A DNA stretch of 64,000 nt from Lumbricus rubellus. Lineage: Eukaryota > Annelida > Clitellata > Crassiclitellata > Lumbricidae. This document shows positions 53,538 to 64,000 of the stretch, one piece after another. The stretch covers positions 60,710,116-60,774,115 of the forward strand of contig OX243811.1 in the NCBI GenBank assembly GCA_945859605.1. Direction: 5' to 3'. The notes below the pieces were generated by a model. That model was not told the origin of the DNA, did no database searches, and worked only from the letters and a program-made list of their open reading frames with translations. The first letter of the stretch is position 1. Each line of letters opens with the position of its first letter. Made by a program: the position numbers and the translations under genes.

Positions 53538-54860
53538 TAGCCTACGTGAATATTTTACATGGATAGAAATCGTCCAGAACCCACTTGGTCCATGCAATGT
53601 AGTGCAAGATAATAGTCAAAATGCACTCATTCTGTTGTATGCAGTTGCTAGAAAATTTAATTTAATAATTTAATTTATTATAATTTATTTGTAATATATA
53701 AGAAAGAAATCAGTCGTGATGTAATTTGTCATTCTTTTGCAAGGTGTCAGCCAAACTCAAGAAATGTCATTATGCATTGTGCTCAATATAACATTCCTGT
53801 AACATTTCCAATTATGCCTACTACAATTTTAGGTAGGCCTAATAACTAGTCAATGGCATCATAGCCTACTATGTTGAATACACCACTCGGCTTTTGTTCT
53901 GATTCACATCCATGCCACCATATGGATGAGTTGGTATATGGAATCATGGATCCCAAGCCTGGATTAGTCAGGAGGCATATTGGTTGTTAATTCAGTTGAT
54001 TCCTACTAACAAATAGTGGTCCTTTCATCACTTCTTTACAACTCTCAGACTGCAACTAAGCCTTGCTGGCTACACAGACTGTTTGTTGAATACACTACAC
54101 GGTTACTTTACTCAGTCAGACCTATAATGGAGTTGGGGTCATGAGTCCTCAACTTGGTGTGGGTTCAACAACTATGTTGTGTAGGCTACTATGACTACTT
54201 CCTTACCACTCTGAGACTGCTACAGCAGATGAGCAAAATAAACCACTATTGAGACGATACAGGTCAACAAATGTGGAGATTTCACTTCCTTTGGTCGAGC
54301 TGTTCAATATAGAAAAGTGAGGGCCAATTGATGGATCTAAATGCATAGCTGTGTCTATTAGGGAAATGAAAGCTGACTGTATGAACCAGAAAGCATGACG
54401 TTCACTTGTATTCTAGCACTACATTCTATCTGTTGTAACTCAGATGCATTGTGTGAATGAAAGTGTCCGAAAAGTTTGAGAAAAATGATAGGTCGGTCCA
54501 CATAAAGAGGGTTAGGCCAATAATCTACTACACAAAACCAGTCAAAAGCACTTTAGCACCTGAAACAGCTTCATGTAACTGTATTGTAATCTTTCTGTAA
54601 CAGTGTTGGTTGCCATTGCTACAGGATTTTGATCGGAGACACGAACAGTATTATTATGATATGCTGTGTGTAAGCAATTCATTTCGAAATGTAAACAATT
54701 TTGCATAAAAATGTATTCAGGCATACCATTTAAAAAAAATTATTATAAATTTGATTTCCAATGATTTCGAGTACAAATTATATAATCGTTCTCTTAACTA
54801 GACTGCATCAACAGTCTTGAGTGATATAGCCTGTACATATCACCATGTAAATCTTCACGT
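53538..54860. other. Non-coding interior of the TTAA composite
   Basis: AT-rich sequence, ORFs under 65 codons, none with a recognisable domain. It contains TAGGCCTA at about 53,835 and repeated CACTCGG/TACACTACACGG-like phrases (ATGTTGAATACACCAC, TTGTTGAATACACTAC). Confidence 0.4.
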
Positions 54861-55435
54861 ACCCATTCGTGCCTAGCATCCCCAAAATGGGACGCTTCAA
54901 AAACTTGCTCCTAAGCATCAAAAGCAAAACTATTGCAGAATTTTTGTTAGGTATTGTCCAAACTCATCATTTGCAACAAAGTTTTTATATTTTGAGATAA
55001 TTTTGAAAAATCAGGCACTATTGGGTTAACATTGATGATCAACTGGCAATATCAAAGCTATTTGATAACAATTATTTCAGACGATAATTAATAAAACTGT
55101 GATTTGCTACTTTTTGCAGCGTTACGTCTTTGAATCGTCAAAAAACGGTGGGTGACCTCCTTAAAAGTGGAATAACTTTTGTTCTGTTTGAAATATTTTG
55201 ATGCAATCTGGCAACATGTGTAGACATGAATTGTAGTCAAGCGGGTAAAATTTCATTTCTATAGGCCTATTCTTGCCTCTGACCAAGCTATTATCAGGAA
55301 TATTTATAGTGAGTTTTTGTCACTTTTTGTTGCGCCGCGTTTTTGAATCGCCAAAACGCGAAAAGTGGCTTAAATAAAAGTAGTAGAACTTTTGTTTTAT
55401 TTGAAATATTTTGATGAAATCTGCCTATCATATGT

Positions 55436-55983
55436 ATTGTAATTGTAATTGTAATTGTAATTGAACTTTTATATAGCGCCGCTCACAGATTCAGTAGCGC
55501 TCCCGACCCTAGTTAGCACTGCCGCTAACGAATAGCATAGTCTTCAGGCGTTTCCTAAACAAAGGGAGAGAGAGACTAAGAAGCTCAAGACGAAGTTTGT
55601 GAGGAAGACGGTTCCAGTAGGATGGGCCAGCATAAGCAAAGCTTCTGGACTGGGCAGTGGCTCCACGCATGCGAGGCACGACAAGGAGGCCGCTGGCTGC
55701 CGAGCGAAGGGCAGAGCGGCTGGGGAGAGAGGAGACCGGGATGCAGAGAGAACGGAGGTAAGAGGGAGCTACCCCAAGAAGAGAATTGCGCATGAGTGTC
55801 AGAATCTTAAACTCAATGCGTTGTGGTACAGGAAGCCAGTGGAGAGTGTCCCGAATAAAGACAGAAATATGAGAGAACTTGGGAAGACCGGCAATTAGGC
55901 GAGCAGCAGCATTTAGAATTGTCTGAAGTTTGGAAAGGTTGAGTGAGGAGAGACCGGCGTAAGCAGAGTTCCCAAAGTCAAGA
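55436..55983 (-). pseudogene. CR1/L2-like LINE ORF2 C-terminus with (AATTGT)n tail (minus strand)
   Basis: The minus strand encodes LQTILNAAARLIAGLPKFSH, TLHWLPVPQRIEFKILTL, GVAPSYLRSLC, RSFAYAGPSYWNRLPHKLR and FRKRLKTMLF, the thumb and post-RT end of a CR1/L2-type reverse transcriptase. The 3' end at the left is a TATAGCGCC motif followed by (CAATTA)n at about 55,436-55,463. ATGTA flanks both sides. 5'-truncated and therefore inactive. Confidence 0.85.
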
Positions 55984-56139
55984 TGTATATATGAATTGTC
56001 CTTCAAACTGTAAAATTTCATTTCGACATTTGCACTTTTGGTCAATAGATATTGGCAAAAGTCTTAGGGGTCTTGTTTTAGCCCACTCTGTAGATAGATA
56101 GATGATTCATTCATTCATTTCAAGAATTTATATAGCGCC

Positions 56140-56352
56140 TGTAAGCTAATTTAATATAGTGTATGGCCTGCAGCGGTCAAGTGATTGTTGTACACTCGCG
56201 AGCGTGGCAGACAGACCAGCTGCATTTTTGGCGCGCGTGGCTAGACGCCCAGTCTAGACAGATCGAGGGTTGCGCGTACGAATGAGAGATAGAGAGAAGG
56301 AGTGAGCGTCAGAAGGAAGAGTGGCAAGATAGGCTGTGATAAGTGCAGCAGC

Positions 56353-56414
<62 letters not shown>

Positions 56415-56702
56415 GAGTTGACTAGAGTTAAGGAGAAGAGTTGTAGTTGCTGTGATAATGCAAGGATATACATTATCGTGTTGTTGCTGCTGTTTCATTT
56501 ATGTTGGATTTGATTATAATATACTATTAAACCTGTCGTCGTTGTCGTTGAAGTAAAACAGTGAAAGACTGTAGAATAGAAACTTTAACTAGCCAGTAGA
56601 TTAAAGTCAGTTAAGTCAGTAGGGATAGGCTTAGGCTATTAAAGAACGATATTGAAAAGCTACCGAGGAGACTGGAGGTCAACGAGGAAAAAGGAGTTGA
56701 CA
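56140..56702 (+). repeat. Element D 5' LTR
   Basis: TGTAAGCTAATTTAATATAG to GGAGTTGACA, 563 bp. It contains a (TAG)n run of about 22 units at 56,347-56,413, against about 6 in the 3' LTR. The primer-binding region TTTAATTGGTGACAGCGG follows. Confidence 0.88.
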
Positions 56703-56768
56703 TTTAATTGGTGACAGCGGTGGGATCCGAATCTGCGAACGGTTGGATACGAATTTACGAACGGTTGG

Positions 56769-56880
56769 ATATTTCTCTACGGATGGTGTGATATTTCTCT
56801 ACGGATGTTGTGATATTTCTCTACGGATGTTGTGATATTTCTCTACGGATGTTGTGATATTTCTCTACGGATGTTTGGAT
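56769..56880 (+). repeat. 22-bp tandem repeat in element D leader
   Basis: Five copies of ATTTCTCTACGGATGTTGTGAT, the last variant, in the untranslated leader between LTR and gag. Confidence 0.85.
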
Positions 56881-57175
56881 ATTTCTGCGGACGCTGATAT
56901 TCTCATATACGGAAGCTACGGACTTTGATATTCATATTCAAGGAACGGATGCTAATTTCTTATCGCAACTACGGACGCTGTGAAATTTTTTGACGTGCGC
57001 TCGGTTCGTCAGCCTGTCAACGCACGGGAGAAGCAACCGGATCAACAATTCATCGATTATCCGTACGACGGTGAGAAACGACAACTCAACGATTGAAAGG
57101 TAGGAGAACTTGCTTGTCTGATAAAGGAGCAGTGATCTTTGAAGTAAAGAAGTAAGAAACAACAAATAAAGTAAG

Positions 57176-59100
57176 ATTGAGGAACTCACCGAGCAAAAGC
57201 AAGCAGCTATTAAAAAGATGTCGTCTGAAAGATTAATAAAGTTATTAATTGACGCTAGTCTAGACGCAGAAGAAATCGAACAGATGTCGAGGGAAAATTT
57301 GATGAGAACTTTGGCTGAGGTGTGGGCAAAACAAGAAGCGGAAGAAGAATTTGCTGTGGGTGGAGCTGAAGGAAAGCCAATTGCAAAACCGCAGGCGCCG
57401 ATGTCTATAGAGGCGCTGCTACAATTCATGATGATGAGGGAGGAGCGACGCAGACAAGAGGAGAAAGAGAAAGAGGAGCAACGAGCAGAAAGAGCAGAAA
57501 AAGCAGAAAGGATTAGACTAGAGAAAGAAGAACAACGCAGGTAAAAGGAGAAAGAGAAAGAAGAGCAACGCAGACAAGAGGAGAAGGAGCGCAGACAGGA
57601 AGAGAAAGAGCGTAAACAAGAAGAGAAAGAATTACGACAACAAGAGATAGACATGCAGAAGCAGCAGTTCCAGATACAATTAGAACAAATGAGAATAGAT
57701 CGTGACGAAGCAGAACGAAGAAGGATGGAATTAATGATAGAATAGGAAAAAGCAAGGAAAAGCGATGAAAAAATACGAAGACAACAGAATGAAAAGAAAA
57801 GGTCTTGCGAGGAAGAAAAGGAAAAGATGCGTTTACAAGAATTGGAAAGAGTCGAAGAGGTTCGACAGGAACATCTACAAAGCGAGAAAGAAAATCTGGA
57901 AAAAGCGGAAAGAGAAAGGGAAGAGCAGATACAATTAGAACAAAAGAAACTCGCTATTAAGGAAGCTCAACTCCAAGAAATGGCTATTGAAAAGGAGGAA
58001 CGCAGAAAACAGTTAGAATTGTTGCAGCAGAAAATAGAACAAGAAGAACTGCGTAGGATAGAAGATCAGAATCGACTGAAGAAGAGAGACGAAGACGACA
58101 GAAGACGTCATGAAGAGTCAGAACAAAATAGGCTCCGAGAAAGTGAGACAATGGTGTCCAAGATCAAGAAGATAGATTGGTGATGCAATGAAACATGTGT
58201 TACCGAAGATGCCGTATGATATGATGGAAGTGCCATTATATTTGAGACAGTTGAAAATGCATTCAATAGTTTTGCTGTGGAAAAACAATATTTGGTGAAA
58301 TTGTTATTGCCACTTATGACTTCGAGAGCGCGAACTGTATTGAACCGCGTATCTTTTGATGATCTAGACACGTACGATGTAGTGAAAGAGCATTTATTGA
58401 AAGAATTCAAGCTAACGGCTCGAGAGTACAGATCAAGATTTGTAGATGCCAAGAAAACTGTGGAAGAAACGTATACGATATTTACGGCAAGGTTGAAGAA
58501 AATGTTGAACTATTATGTCAGAAGTAGACGAGTGGGCAAAGACTACTAGAAGTTGTTGGATTTGTTGGTGGCGGATAAGCTGAAAGAATGTTTACCACCA
58601 GGCCCACTACAGTTTGTCTTAGCAAAAGAGGGTACAGAATGTTAGGAAGCTAGTAATGTTGCAGACCTCGCAGACATACATGGAAATAATCCAATCGGGG
58701 TGATTTTTCAAGAAAAACCGAAATCTGAAGCATGGGGCAATAGTCCAAAGCAAACCAAGTGGAACAGCACTAACAAAGAAACTGGAAGCCAAGCCAAAAG
58801 TAATGATGTAAGGAAAGATAATTTCTCTGGAAAGCAGTGGTGGCAAGATAAAAAAAAACAGTCAACGTGGGACAGACAAGCCTACAATTGAACTCCACCA
58901 TTGGGAAACCCAAAGGAAGGCAATGCATCGTACACTCCGTACCACAAATGGGAGAACAATGAGCAAAGAGGTTTTGTAAAGAAACGTTGCCACATTTGTC
59001 AGTCAGACAAACATTTGGTAAAACATTGTCAAGCACCAGGAGCGACAAAACTGAGAAATAGTAGGAGTGAACCAGAAACAAGTAATGGATGCACCTTATG
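57176..59100 (+). pseudogene. Element D gag
   Basis: Same layout as element C gag: an N-terminal helix from 57,176 (the start position reads ATT instead of ATG), an ERRRQEEKEKEEQ-rich coiled coil, capsid segment NRVSFDD to PPGPLQ, and knuckle CHICQSDKHLVKHC (about 58,990). In-frame stops at 57,542, 57,743, 58,547, 58,643 and 58,889. A 4-bp tandem gain at about 58,170 is compensated by a 1-bp loss near 58,242. The last residues before 59,070 are out of frame. Not functional. Confidence 0.88.
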
Positions 59101-59930
59101 AACTGGACGAACGAGACGAACGAGAAACGGAAGTGAAGGCAGTGATGAAGTGCACGCCTAAGTTTACCACACCGAGTGAAGTAATAAGGACAAGGACTAC
59201 TCCCATTGCAGAGATTGGCCGAGAAATACTAAGTAAAGATGATTGTCAACGTATGAAGAAGATTGTATTGCAGCATGTGACTGTAGAAATACGTGGAAAT
59301 AATAACAGTGGACATCCTCTGCAAGTCAAAGCATTGATTGACTCTGGGACAGAGATACCAGTAATCAACGAGGAACTACTGAAAGGAGCGAATGTAGAAG
59401 AAATTGGCAGAGTACAATTGCAATGTGTGGCTAGAGAGCCTATTTCAGCTAAATTAGTGAAGATTGACGTGAGATTGAGTTGTCAGACGGTAGGAGAAGA
59501 TCTGATGGACAGAAAAATAAATATTGCGCCATATTTAACTTTGGTGTGTGCCAGCATTCCAGCAGAACTGTGTAGAGAAAACAAAGAAAAGTTTCTGCTA
59601 CATCCAGAGATGATTGCAGAATTGAAAGAGATTCCACCAGTCAGGGTATTACAAGGAGAACTACAAGCGAACGTGACTACAAGAGCACAGAGTCGGAGAA
59701 CAGAAGTCGAAGACGAAGAAGAGGAACAGCTAAATGAAAGTTTGCTAGACGATGACACTGAAAGCGAAGATGAACACAGTTTTCAAGAAGAAGAAGAAGG
59801 AATAACATCCGAGAACAATGAAAAAGAACAAGAGAGGGCTGCATGTGAACGAAATGATAATGAAGAGTCTGGAAGTGATGTGGAAATGGATGCGAGCATG
59901 AGAGAATTGTTTACGGAAAAAAACGAATGA
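59067..59930 (+). pseudogene. Element D protease region and acidic linker
   Basis: Contains ALIDSGTEIPVINEELL, the aspartic protease active-site region (about 59,330), then VCASIPAELCRENKEKFLLH and an acidic linker (TESEDEHSFQEEEEG). An A7 run at about 59,920 shifts the frame into the integrase segment. Confidence 0.85.
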
Positions 59931-59940
59931 TGAAAGACAG

Positions 59941-61100
59941 TTGGAAGATGCAAACAAATTTGAGGAGCAACAGAGAAATGACGAGTCATTGAAGTCGTGG
60001 TGGAAGATAGCTGAAGACAAGGGATCAGAGTTTAGTGTGGTGAATGGGTTGATGTATAAGAAGCATCAAATGTTGGATCAGTTGGTGTGCCAGTTGGTGT
60101 TGCCGAAAGAGAGAAGAATTCAAGTGATGGAACTAGCTCACGAATTAGTATTTGGTGGACACTTGGGAGAAGAGAAGACACGAGAAAGAATCAAGATGTC
60201 CTTCGTATGGCCAAAGATGCGTCGAGATGTGGTGAAATTTTGTAAATCATGTGTCAAGTGTCAGCTGAAAGCACGAAGTTTGGTGATGGATCGAGTGCCG
60301 ATTACACCAATACCAAGAGAATATGTACCGTTCAGGAGAATGACAATGGACGTGGTAGGACCAATAGAACCGACGTCAGCAGCAGGACATAAGTATTGCT
60401 TGTGCATAGTGGATTCATGTACAAGATGGCCGACAATATTTTTGCTGAAGTCATTGACTGCTAAGGCTGTATGCGAAGCTTTGATGAAGCTATTCATGGA
60501 CGTAGGAGTGCCTTCAGTGATCACAAGTGACAGAGGAACGAATTTTACAGCCAGTCTAACGAGAGAATTCTTGAAATTGATGGGATGCTGTCCTAGATTC
60601 GATTCGCCAGGACATCCAGAGGCCGCAGGATTAGTGGAGAGATGGAACCAGACGTTCAAGAAGATGGTTCATCATGTCATTGTGGAAAATCCGAGGCAGT
60701 GGCATAAAATCATTCCATTTACCGTGTGGGCATTGCGAGAAGTGCCTAATGCAACGACCGGAGTGGCACCGTACATGTTGGTGTATGGAAAGTTGCCAAG
60801 AGGACCATTAACAATCCTAAAGGAAAGCTGGACAAAAGAAATCAATTTACCACCGAACATTGGAGTACAACCGGCAAAGTACTTAAAGAATTTAAGAGCA
60901 GACATGGAGGAAGATTTGATATTCGCTGAGAGTTGTGCAGAGGAGAAGCAAAAACAGTATGCCAGCCAATTTAACAAGAGAGCAAAAGATAAAGAATTCG
61001 AGCTAGGAGAAAACGTCATCGTACTATATCCGACGTCAACCAACAAATTGATCTCACGATGGCATGGTCCATGTATACTGTCCTACAAAGAAGATCCAAA
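59941..61100 (+). pseudogene. Element D integrase (upstream of RT)
   Basis: Opens with MEDANKFEEQQRNDESLKSW, the linker shared with element C. The zinc motif is HELVFGGHLG with CKSCVKC. The catalytic core has D in MTMDVVGPI, D in ITSDRGTNF and E in AGLVERW, with 35 residues between the last two. NATTGVAPYMLVYGKLPRGP follows, then a C-terminal ARDKEF-like segment. Bases 60,043-60,783 are the part missing from element C, bounded by TGGTG at both ends. A single-base loss near 61,080 breaks the frame. Position before RT is the defining trait of Gmr1-like elements. Confidence 0.9.
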
Positions 61101-62690
61101 TATTCATATCTCGTGGACATGAATGAAAACGGTCGACGAATTGTCCATGCCAACAAAATGAGGAAGTTCATCACAAGAAAATTATCATGTGGTCTTATCG
61201 TGGAAGAGGACGACGAATTTGGATCAGTGGTAGAAATACCGTTGAAAGAAGATTATTCAGAGACGAAACAGAAATCACTTCAATTGGATTATGAACAAAT
61301 TGGACATTTAACGAACGAGCAACAGAAACAGTTACTGGATGTACTGAATCGTTATGCAGACAGATTTTCGGACAAACCTGGACTATGTACACTGGTAGAA
61401 CATGAAGTGGTGTTGAAACCGGACTTTCGAGAGAAAGAGTTCATGGCATATCGAATACCGCTAATATACCGTGCAGAAGTGGAAAAACAAATACAAGACA
61501 TGCTGAAAGAAAACATCATTCAACCGTCATCAAGCAGAATGGCAAGTCCACTTGTCATTGTCAAGAAGAAGAATGGATCCTTGAGATTAGCTTGTGACTA
61601 CATGTACATTAATTCTTATACTGAAAATTGTCGATATCCTATGCCGATCGTCAATGATGTCTTGAGCAAAGTCGGGAAATCCAAGTTTATTTCCGTCTTG
61701 GACTGTCGCAGTGCCTACTGGACTTGTCCTGTGAAGAAGAGCGATCAATGGAAAACGGCGTTTGTTACACACAATGGACTGTACGAGTTTACACGTGTTC
61801 AATTCGGCATGATTAACTCTGGACGGACTTTTGTAAAAGCGATTAACATGATTTTGCATCCGATTAATGAATTTACTGAACCGTATGTGGATGACATTGC
61901 AGTACATTCTGATGATTGGAACAATCATTTAAGACATTTAGAATTGTTTTTGAAACAAATAAGACTGCATAATGTGACATTGAACTTGAAGAAATGTGTG
62001 TTTGGTAAAAGTGAGGTGAAATTCATCGGTCACCTTATAGGGTCAGGGAAAAAGATGATGAATCCAGACATGATGGAAAGTTTGATTAATTTGAAAAACC
62101 CTGAGACGAAGAAGCAAGTGAAGCAAGTGTTAGGATTTTTTGGATTTTACAGACAGTTTATTTGTAATTTTGCAGAAATTGCTAAACCATTGACAGATTT
62201 AACTATCAAGAAAGGACCTGAGAACATTGTGTGGACTGATGCACATCAGAAATCTTTTGATTCACTTAAGGAGATTGTCTTGTCAAATGTGATTTTGTAT
62301 ATGTTTGAGGTTGGTAAACCATTTAATTTGTACTGTGATAGCAGCGATTTTGCTGTGGGAGCTGTGCTGTCACAGGTGGACAACGAAGGGATAGAACGTC
62401 CCGTTTCATTTATCAGTCAGAAACTGACAGATACCCAGAGGAGATGGGCGACGATTGAGAAGGAAGCCTATGCAATCATATGGGCTTTAAACAAATTGAA
62501 AGAAAATATTATTATTGGTTCTAAGATCAATGTGTTTACAGACCATAATCCTTTAGTTTTTTTTAACTGAATCAATGTCGAAATCTGCTAAGTTAGTCAG
62601 ATGGTCATTATCATTACAAAATTTTGATATTCTGTTGAACTACAAGAAGGGAAAGCTGAACGTAGTAGCTGACTGTTTATCTAGATTATA
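61059..62690 (+). pseudogene. Element D reverse transcriptase and RNase H
   Basis: The frame opens near 61,080 with VLQRRSKYSYLVDMNENGRR, then ASPLVIVKKKNGSLRLACDY, FISVLDCRSAYWTCPVKK, the catalytic YVDD (about 61,886), KKCVFGKSEVKFIGH, and RNase H CDSSDFAVGAVL, EKEAYAIIWAL and FTDHNPL. A T8 run at about 62,555 shifts the frame; the last 40 codons (KSAKLVRWSL to CLSRL) are in another frame. About 90% or better identical to element C by eye. Confidence 0.9.
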
Positions 62691-62806
62691 GTGTAAGATA
62701 TTTTATGATGCATTACTGTAAGAATTGTTAGTATTGTTTTAATTCATGTACGTTCGCTAATTTTTAAAGATAATTAGCTCTCTTTAAAAGAAAGGAAAAG
62801 CGGTAA

Positions 62807-63207
62807 TGTAAGCTAATTTAATATAGTGTATGGCCTGCAGCGGTCAAGTGATTGTTGTACACTCGCGAGCGTGCCAGACAGACCAGCTGCATTTTTGGCG
62901 CGCGTGGCTAGACGCCCAGTCTAGACAGATCGAGGGTTGCGCGTACGAATGAGAGATAGAGAGAAGGAGTGAGCGTCAGAAGGAAGAGTGGCGAGATAGG
63001 CTGTGATAAGTGCAGTAGTAGTAGTAGTAGTATGAGTTGACTAGAGTTAAGGAGAAGAGTTGTAGTTGCTGTGATAATGCAAGGATAGACATTATCGTGT
63101 TGTTGCTGCTGTTTCATTTATGTTGGATTTGATTATAATATACTATTAAACCTGTCGTCGTTGTCGTTGAAGTAAAACAGTGAAAGACTGTAGAATAGAA
63201 ACTTTAA
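62807..63207 (+). repeat. Element D 3' LTR, interrupted at a TTAA
   Basis: Begins TGTAAGCTAATTT after the purine tract AAAAGAAAGGAAAAGCGG and matches the 5' LTR up to AACTTTAA. The last 150 bp or so (CTAGCCAGTAG...) are absent and replaced by CCCATTTACCGCC, so a TTAA-targeting transposon has inserted here. The rest of the LTR should lie beyond the window. Confidence 0.85.
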
Positions 63208-64000
63208 CCCATTTACCGCCAACGTTGCGAAAACGCAACGTACTGCTTAAAAATTGTGGAAAAATTCAAAACGAGAGAAACCTGCACAAATTTATTTTTT
63301 CTTACTTAATGCGTGTTTACTAAGTATGCTGTCATCCAATATAATATTTTTTTTGTCTTCTTATATTTTTTTGAATTTGTCAAAATGTGGTCTTTTTGGT
63401 GTCTGTTTAGGGGTTTTGTTCAATAATTTTTTTTCTCATAACGCGTAAATATTTCCGAGAAGCGAAGCTGTCCGATTGGAATACTGATGTGAATAATTAA
63501 CGTCTTTTGTTTATTAAATTTATATTTCATTGTAAACTGAAACCGTAATCTGCGAAATTTTAATGTTGCGTTTTTGCAACATCGGCGGAATACGCTATGC
63601 GAATTATGTTGCGTTTTCGCAACTTCGGCGGAATACGCTATAGGCTTACGCATTATGGCACGTATACAATTATACATGTAGTAAATCATATAAACTTATT
63701 TGAACTTACGATTGCTTACAAAAAACTTCCTGGGGCACTCGGCGTTTTCCAGGAAATTTCGTGTGACCGCCCCACCAGCCCCCACCAGAACCAACTACGG
63801 GGCGAGTGTCCCAACCAGCCCCCAGACAGCCCCTACTTCTCTGGGGTATCCGGCGTTGACGCAGCTCTGAAAGCTTCGGCTTTCCCAGCCCTACACACTA
63901 CCCACTACCTCTCCCTCTCAACCCCATTCAGTCTCACGCTCTTACCACCTCCAGTGTCCCCCACCCAATTCTAGACGGTGGACCAATTCCATGCAGCCCC
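63208..64000 (+). mobile_element. Left end of a third piggyBac-like element (runs off the window)
   Basis: TTAA (63,204-63,207) followed by CCCATTTACCGCCAACGTTG, like other piggyBac-family termini. The hairpin GTTGCGAAAACGCAAC starts at about 63,223. At about 63,564 and 63,607 a 43-44-bp unit (TGTTGCGTTTTTGCAAC + ATCGGCGGAATACGC) is tandemly repeated. From about 63,740 the sequence becomes C-rich (CACCAGCCCCCACCAGAAC). No transposase is seen before the window ends. Confidence 0.6.

Larger units (their letters stand above)
52873..55025. mobile_element. piggyBac-like composite (TTAA flanks) inside X copy 2
   Basis: TTAA (52,869-52,872)-CCCATTAGTGCCT opens and AGGCACTATTGGG-TTAA (55,026-55,029) closes the block. 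X copy 1 provides the unoccupied sequence around this point. Internal copies of the end occur inverted: CACGAATGGG at about 53,262-53,271 (with GGACGCAAGG before it) and CCCATTCGTGCCTAGC at 54,861. This suggests a 399-bp MITE (52,873-53,271), a partial second one (54,861-55,025) and 1.6 kb between them. No transposase ORF found. Confidence 0.75.
52650..56090. mobile_element. MITE X copy 2, 5'-truncated, carrying a TTAA element and a LINE end
   Basis: Inverse-oriented to the centre of copy 1: GTCAAATGAACTTGGTAGTG and AAAGTTCTTGATGGACCA match the reverse of 30,885-30,780. After a TTAA-flanked insertion (52,873-55,025) it continues with GATAACAATTATTTCAGA, the tandem arm units, and ends at TTTTAGCCCACTCTG-TA (56,090). 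A LINE fragment (55,436-55,983) is inserted in the last unit. The left arm is missing. Confidence 0.75.
56140..63207 (+). mobile_element. Element D: decayed Gmr1-like retrotransposon of the B/C family, integrase present
   Basis: 5' LTR 56,140-56,702 and a 3' LTR from 62,807 that stops at a TTAA (63,204-63,207). Domain order: gag, protease, integrase, RT, RNase H. At least five in-frame stops and five or more frameshifts make it inactive. It inserted next to a LINE end (TTTATATAGCGCC). The left target flank is GCGCC, but the right flank is lost to the insertion in the 3' LTR. Confidence 0.9.

Overview
This window is transposon-rich DNA from a eukaryote, most likely a marine invertebrate deuterostome such as an echinoderm. 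No bacterial-style operon, rRNA gene, CRISPR array or complete host gene is visible. The deuterostome call rests on three Ty3/gypsy-type elements whose integrase lies upstream of reverse transcriptase (Gmr1-like order, described from deuterostomes), on CR1/L2-like LINE ends, on tRNA-derived SINEs and on one C-type lectin exon. The palindrome TAGGCCTA is also strongly over-represented. The species is not identified.

The layout is a stack of nested insertions. At 1-14.05 kb, a decayed gypsy-like element (E, 9.38-11.18 kb, with an odd zinc-finger ORF and GCTTCG-rich arrays downstream) was hit by a minus-strand Gmr1-like element (B). B was split by a 6.6-kb DNA insertion (T1) with a 9-bp target duplication, and T1 received a young conventional Ty3/gypsy element (A, 1285-6102). 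At 14.6-16.0 kb is a minus-strand pseudogene of about seven 36-residue coiled-coil repeats, broken by a hAT-like MITE. At 16.2-21.5 kb is a decayed piggyBac-like element holding a Harbinger-like element with repeated GTTACGGACTCTAC boxes. At 23.1-28.1 kb is a long-inverted-repeat element (K) containing a SINE, a solo LTR, a LINE end and a Tc1-like element. The C-type lectin exon is at 28,361-28,650.

At 29.7-35.9 kb one LINE (G) is cut by a Tc1/mariner element (DD37E spacing) and a pogo/Tigger-like element. At 36.5-42.7 kb is a very young Gmr1-like element (C) with an intact 1,581-codon ORF that lacks integrase. At 43.3-52.6 kb is a second young Gmr1-like element (F), interrupted inside integrase by a TTAA-flanked piggyBac-like element. 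At 52.6-56.1 kb is a repeat (X) interrupted by another TTAA-flanked element that contains a perfect 109-bp palindrome. At 56.1-63.2 kb is a decayed relative (D) of element C that still shows integrase. Its 3' LTR stops exactly at a TTAA, followed by a third piggyBac-like terminus.

The genes work only as selfish-element modules: gag builds the particle, protease matures it, RT/RNase H copy the RNA and integrase inserts it. Element C looks able to do all of these except integration, and its two LTRs differ at only two positions, so it was probably integrated in trans or captured by another route. Boundaries come from reading LTR pairs, target-site duplications and paralogous empty sites by eye.
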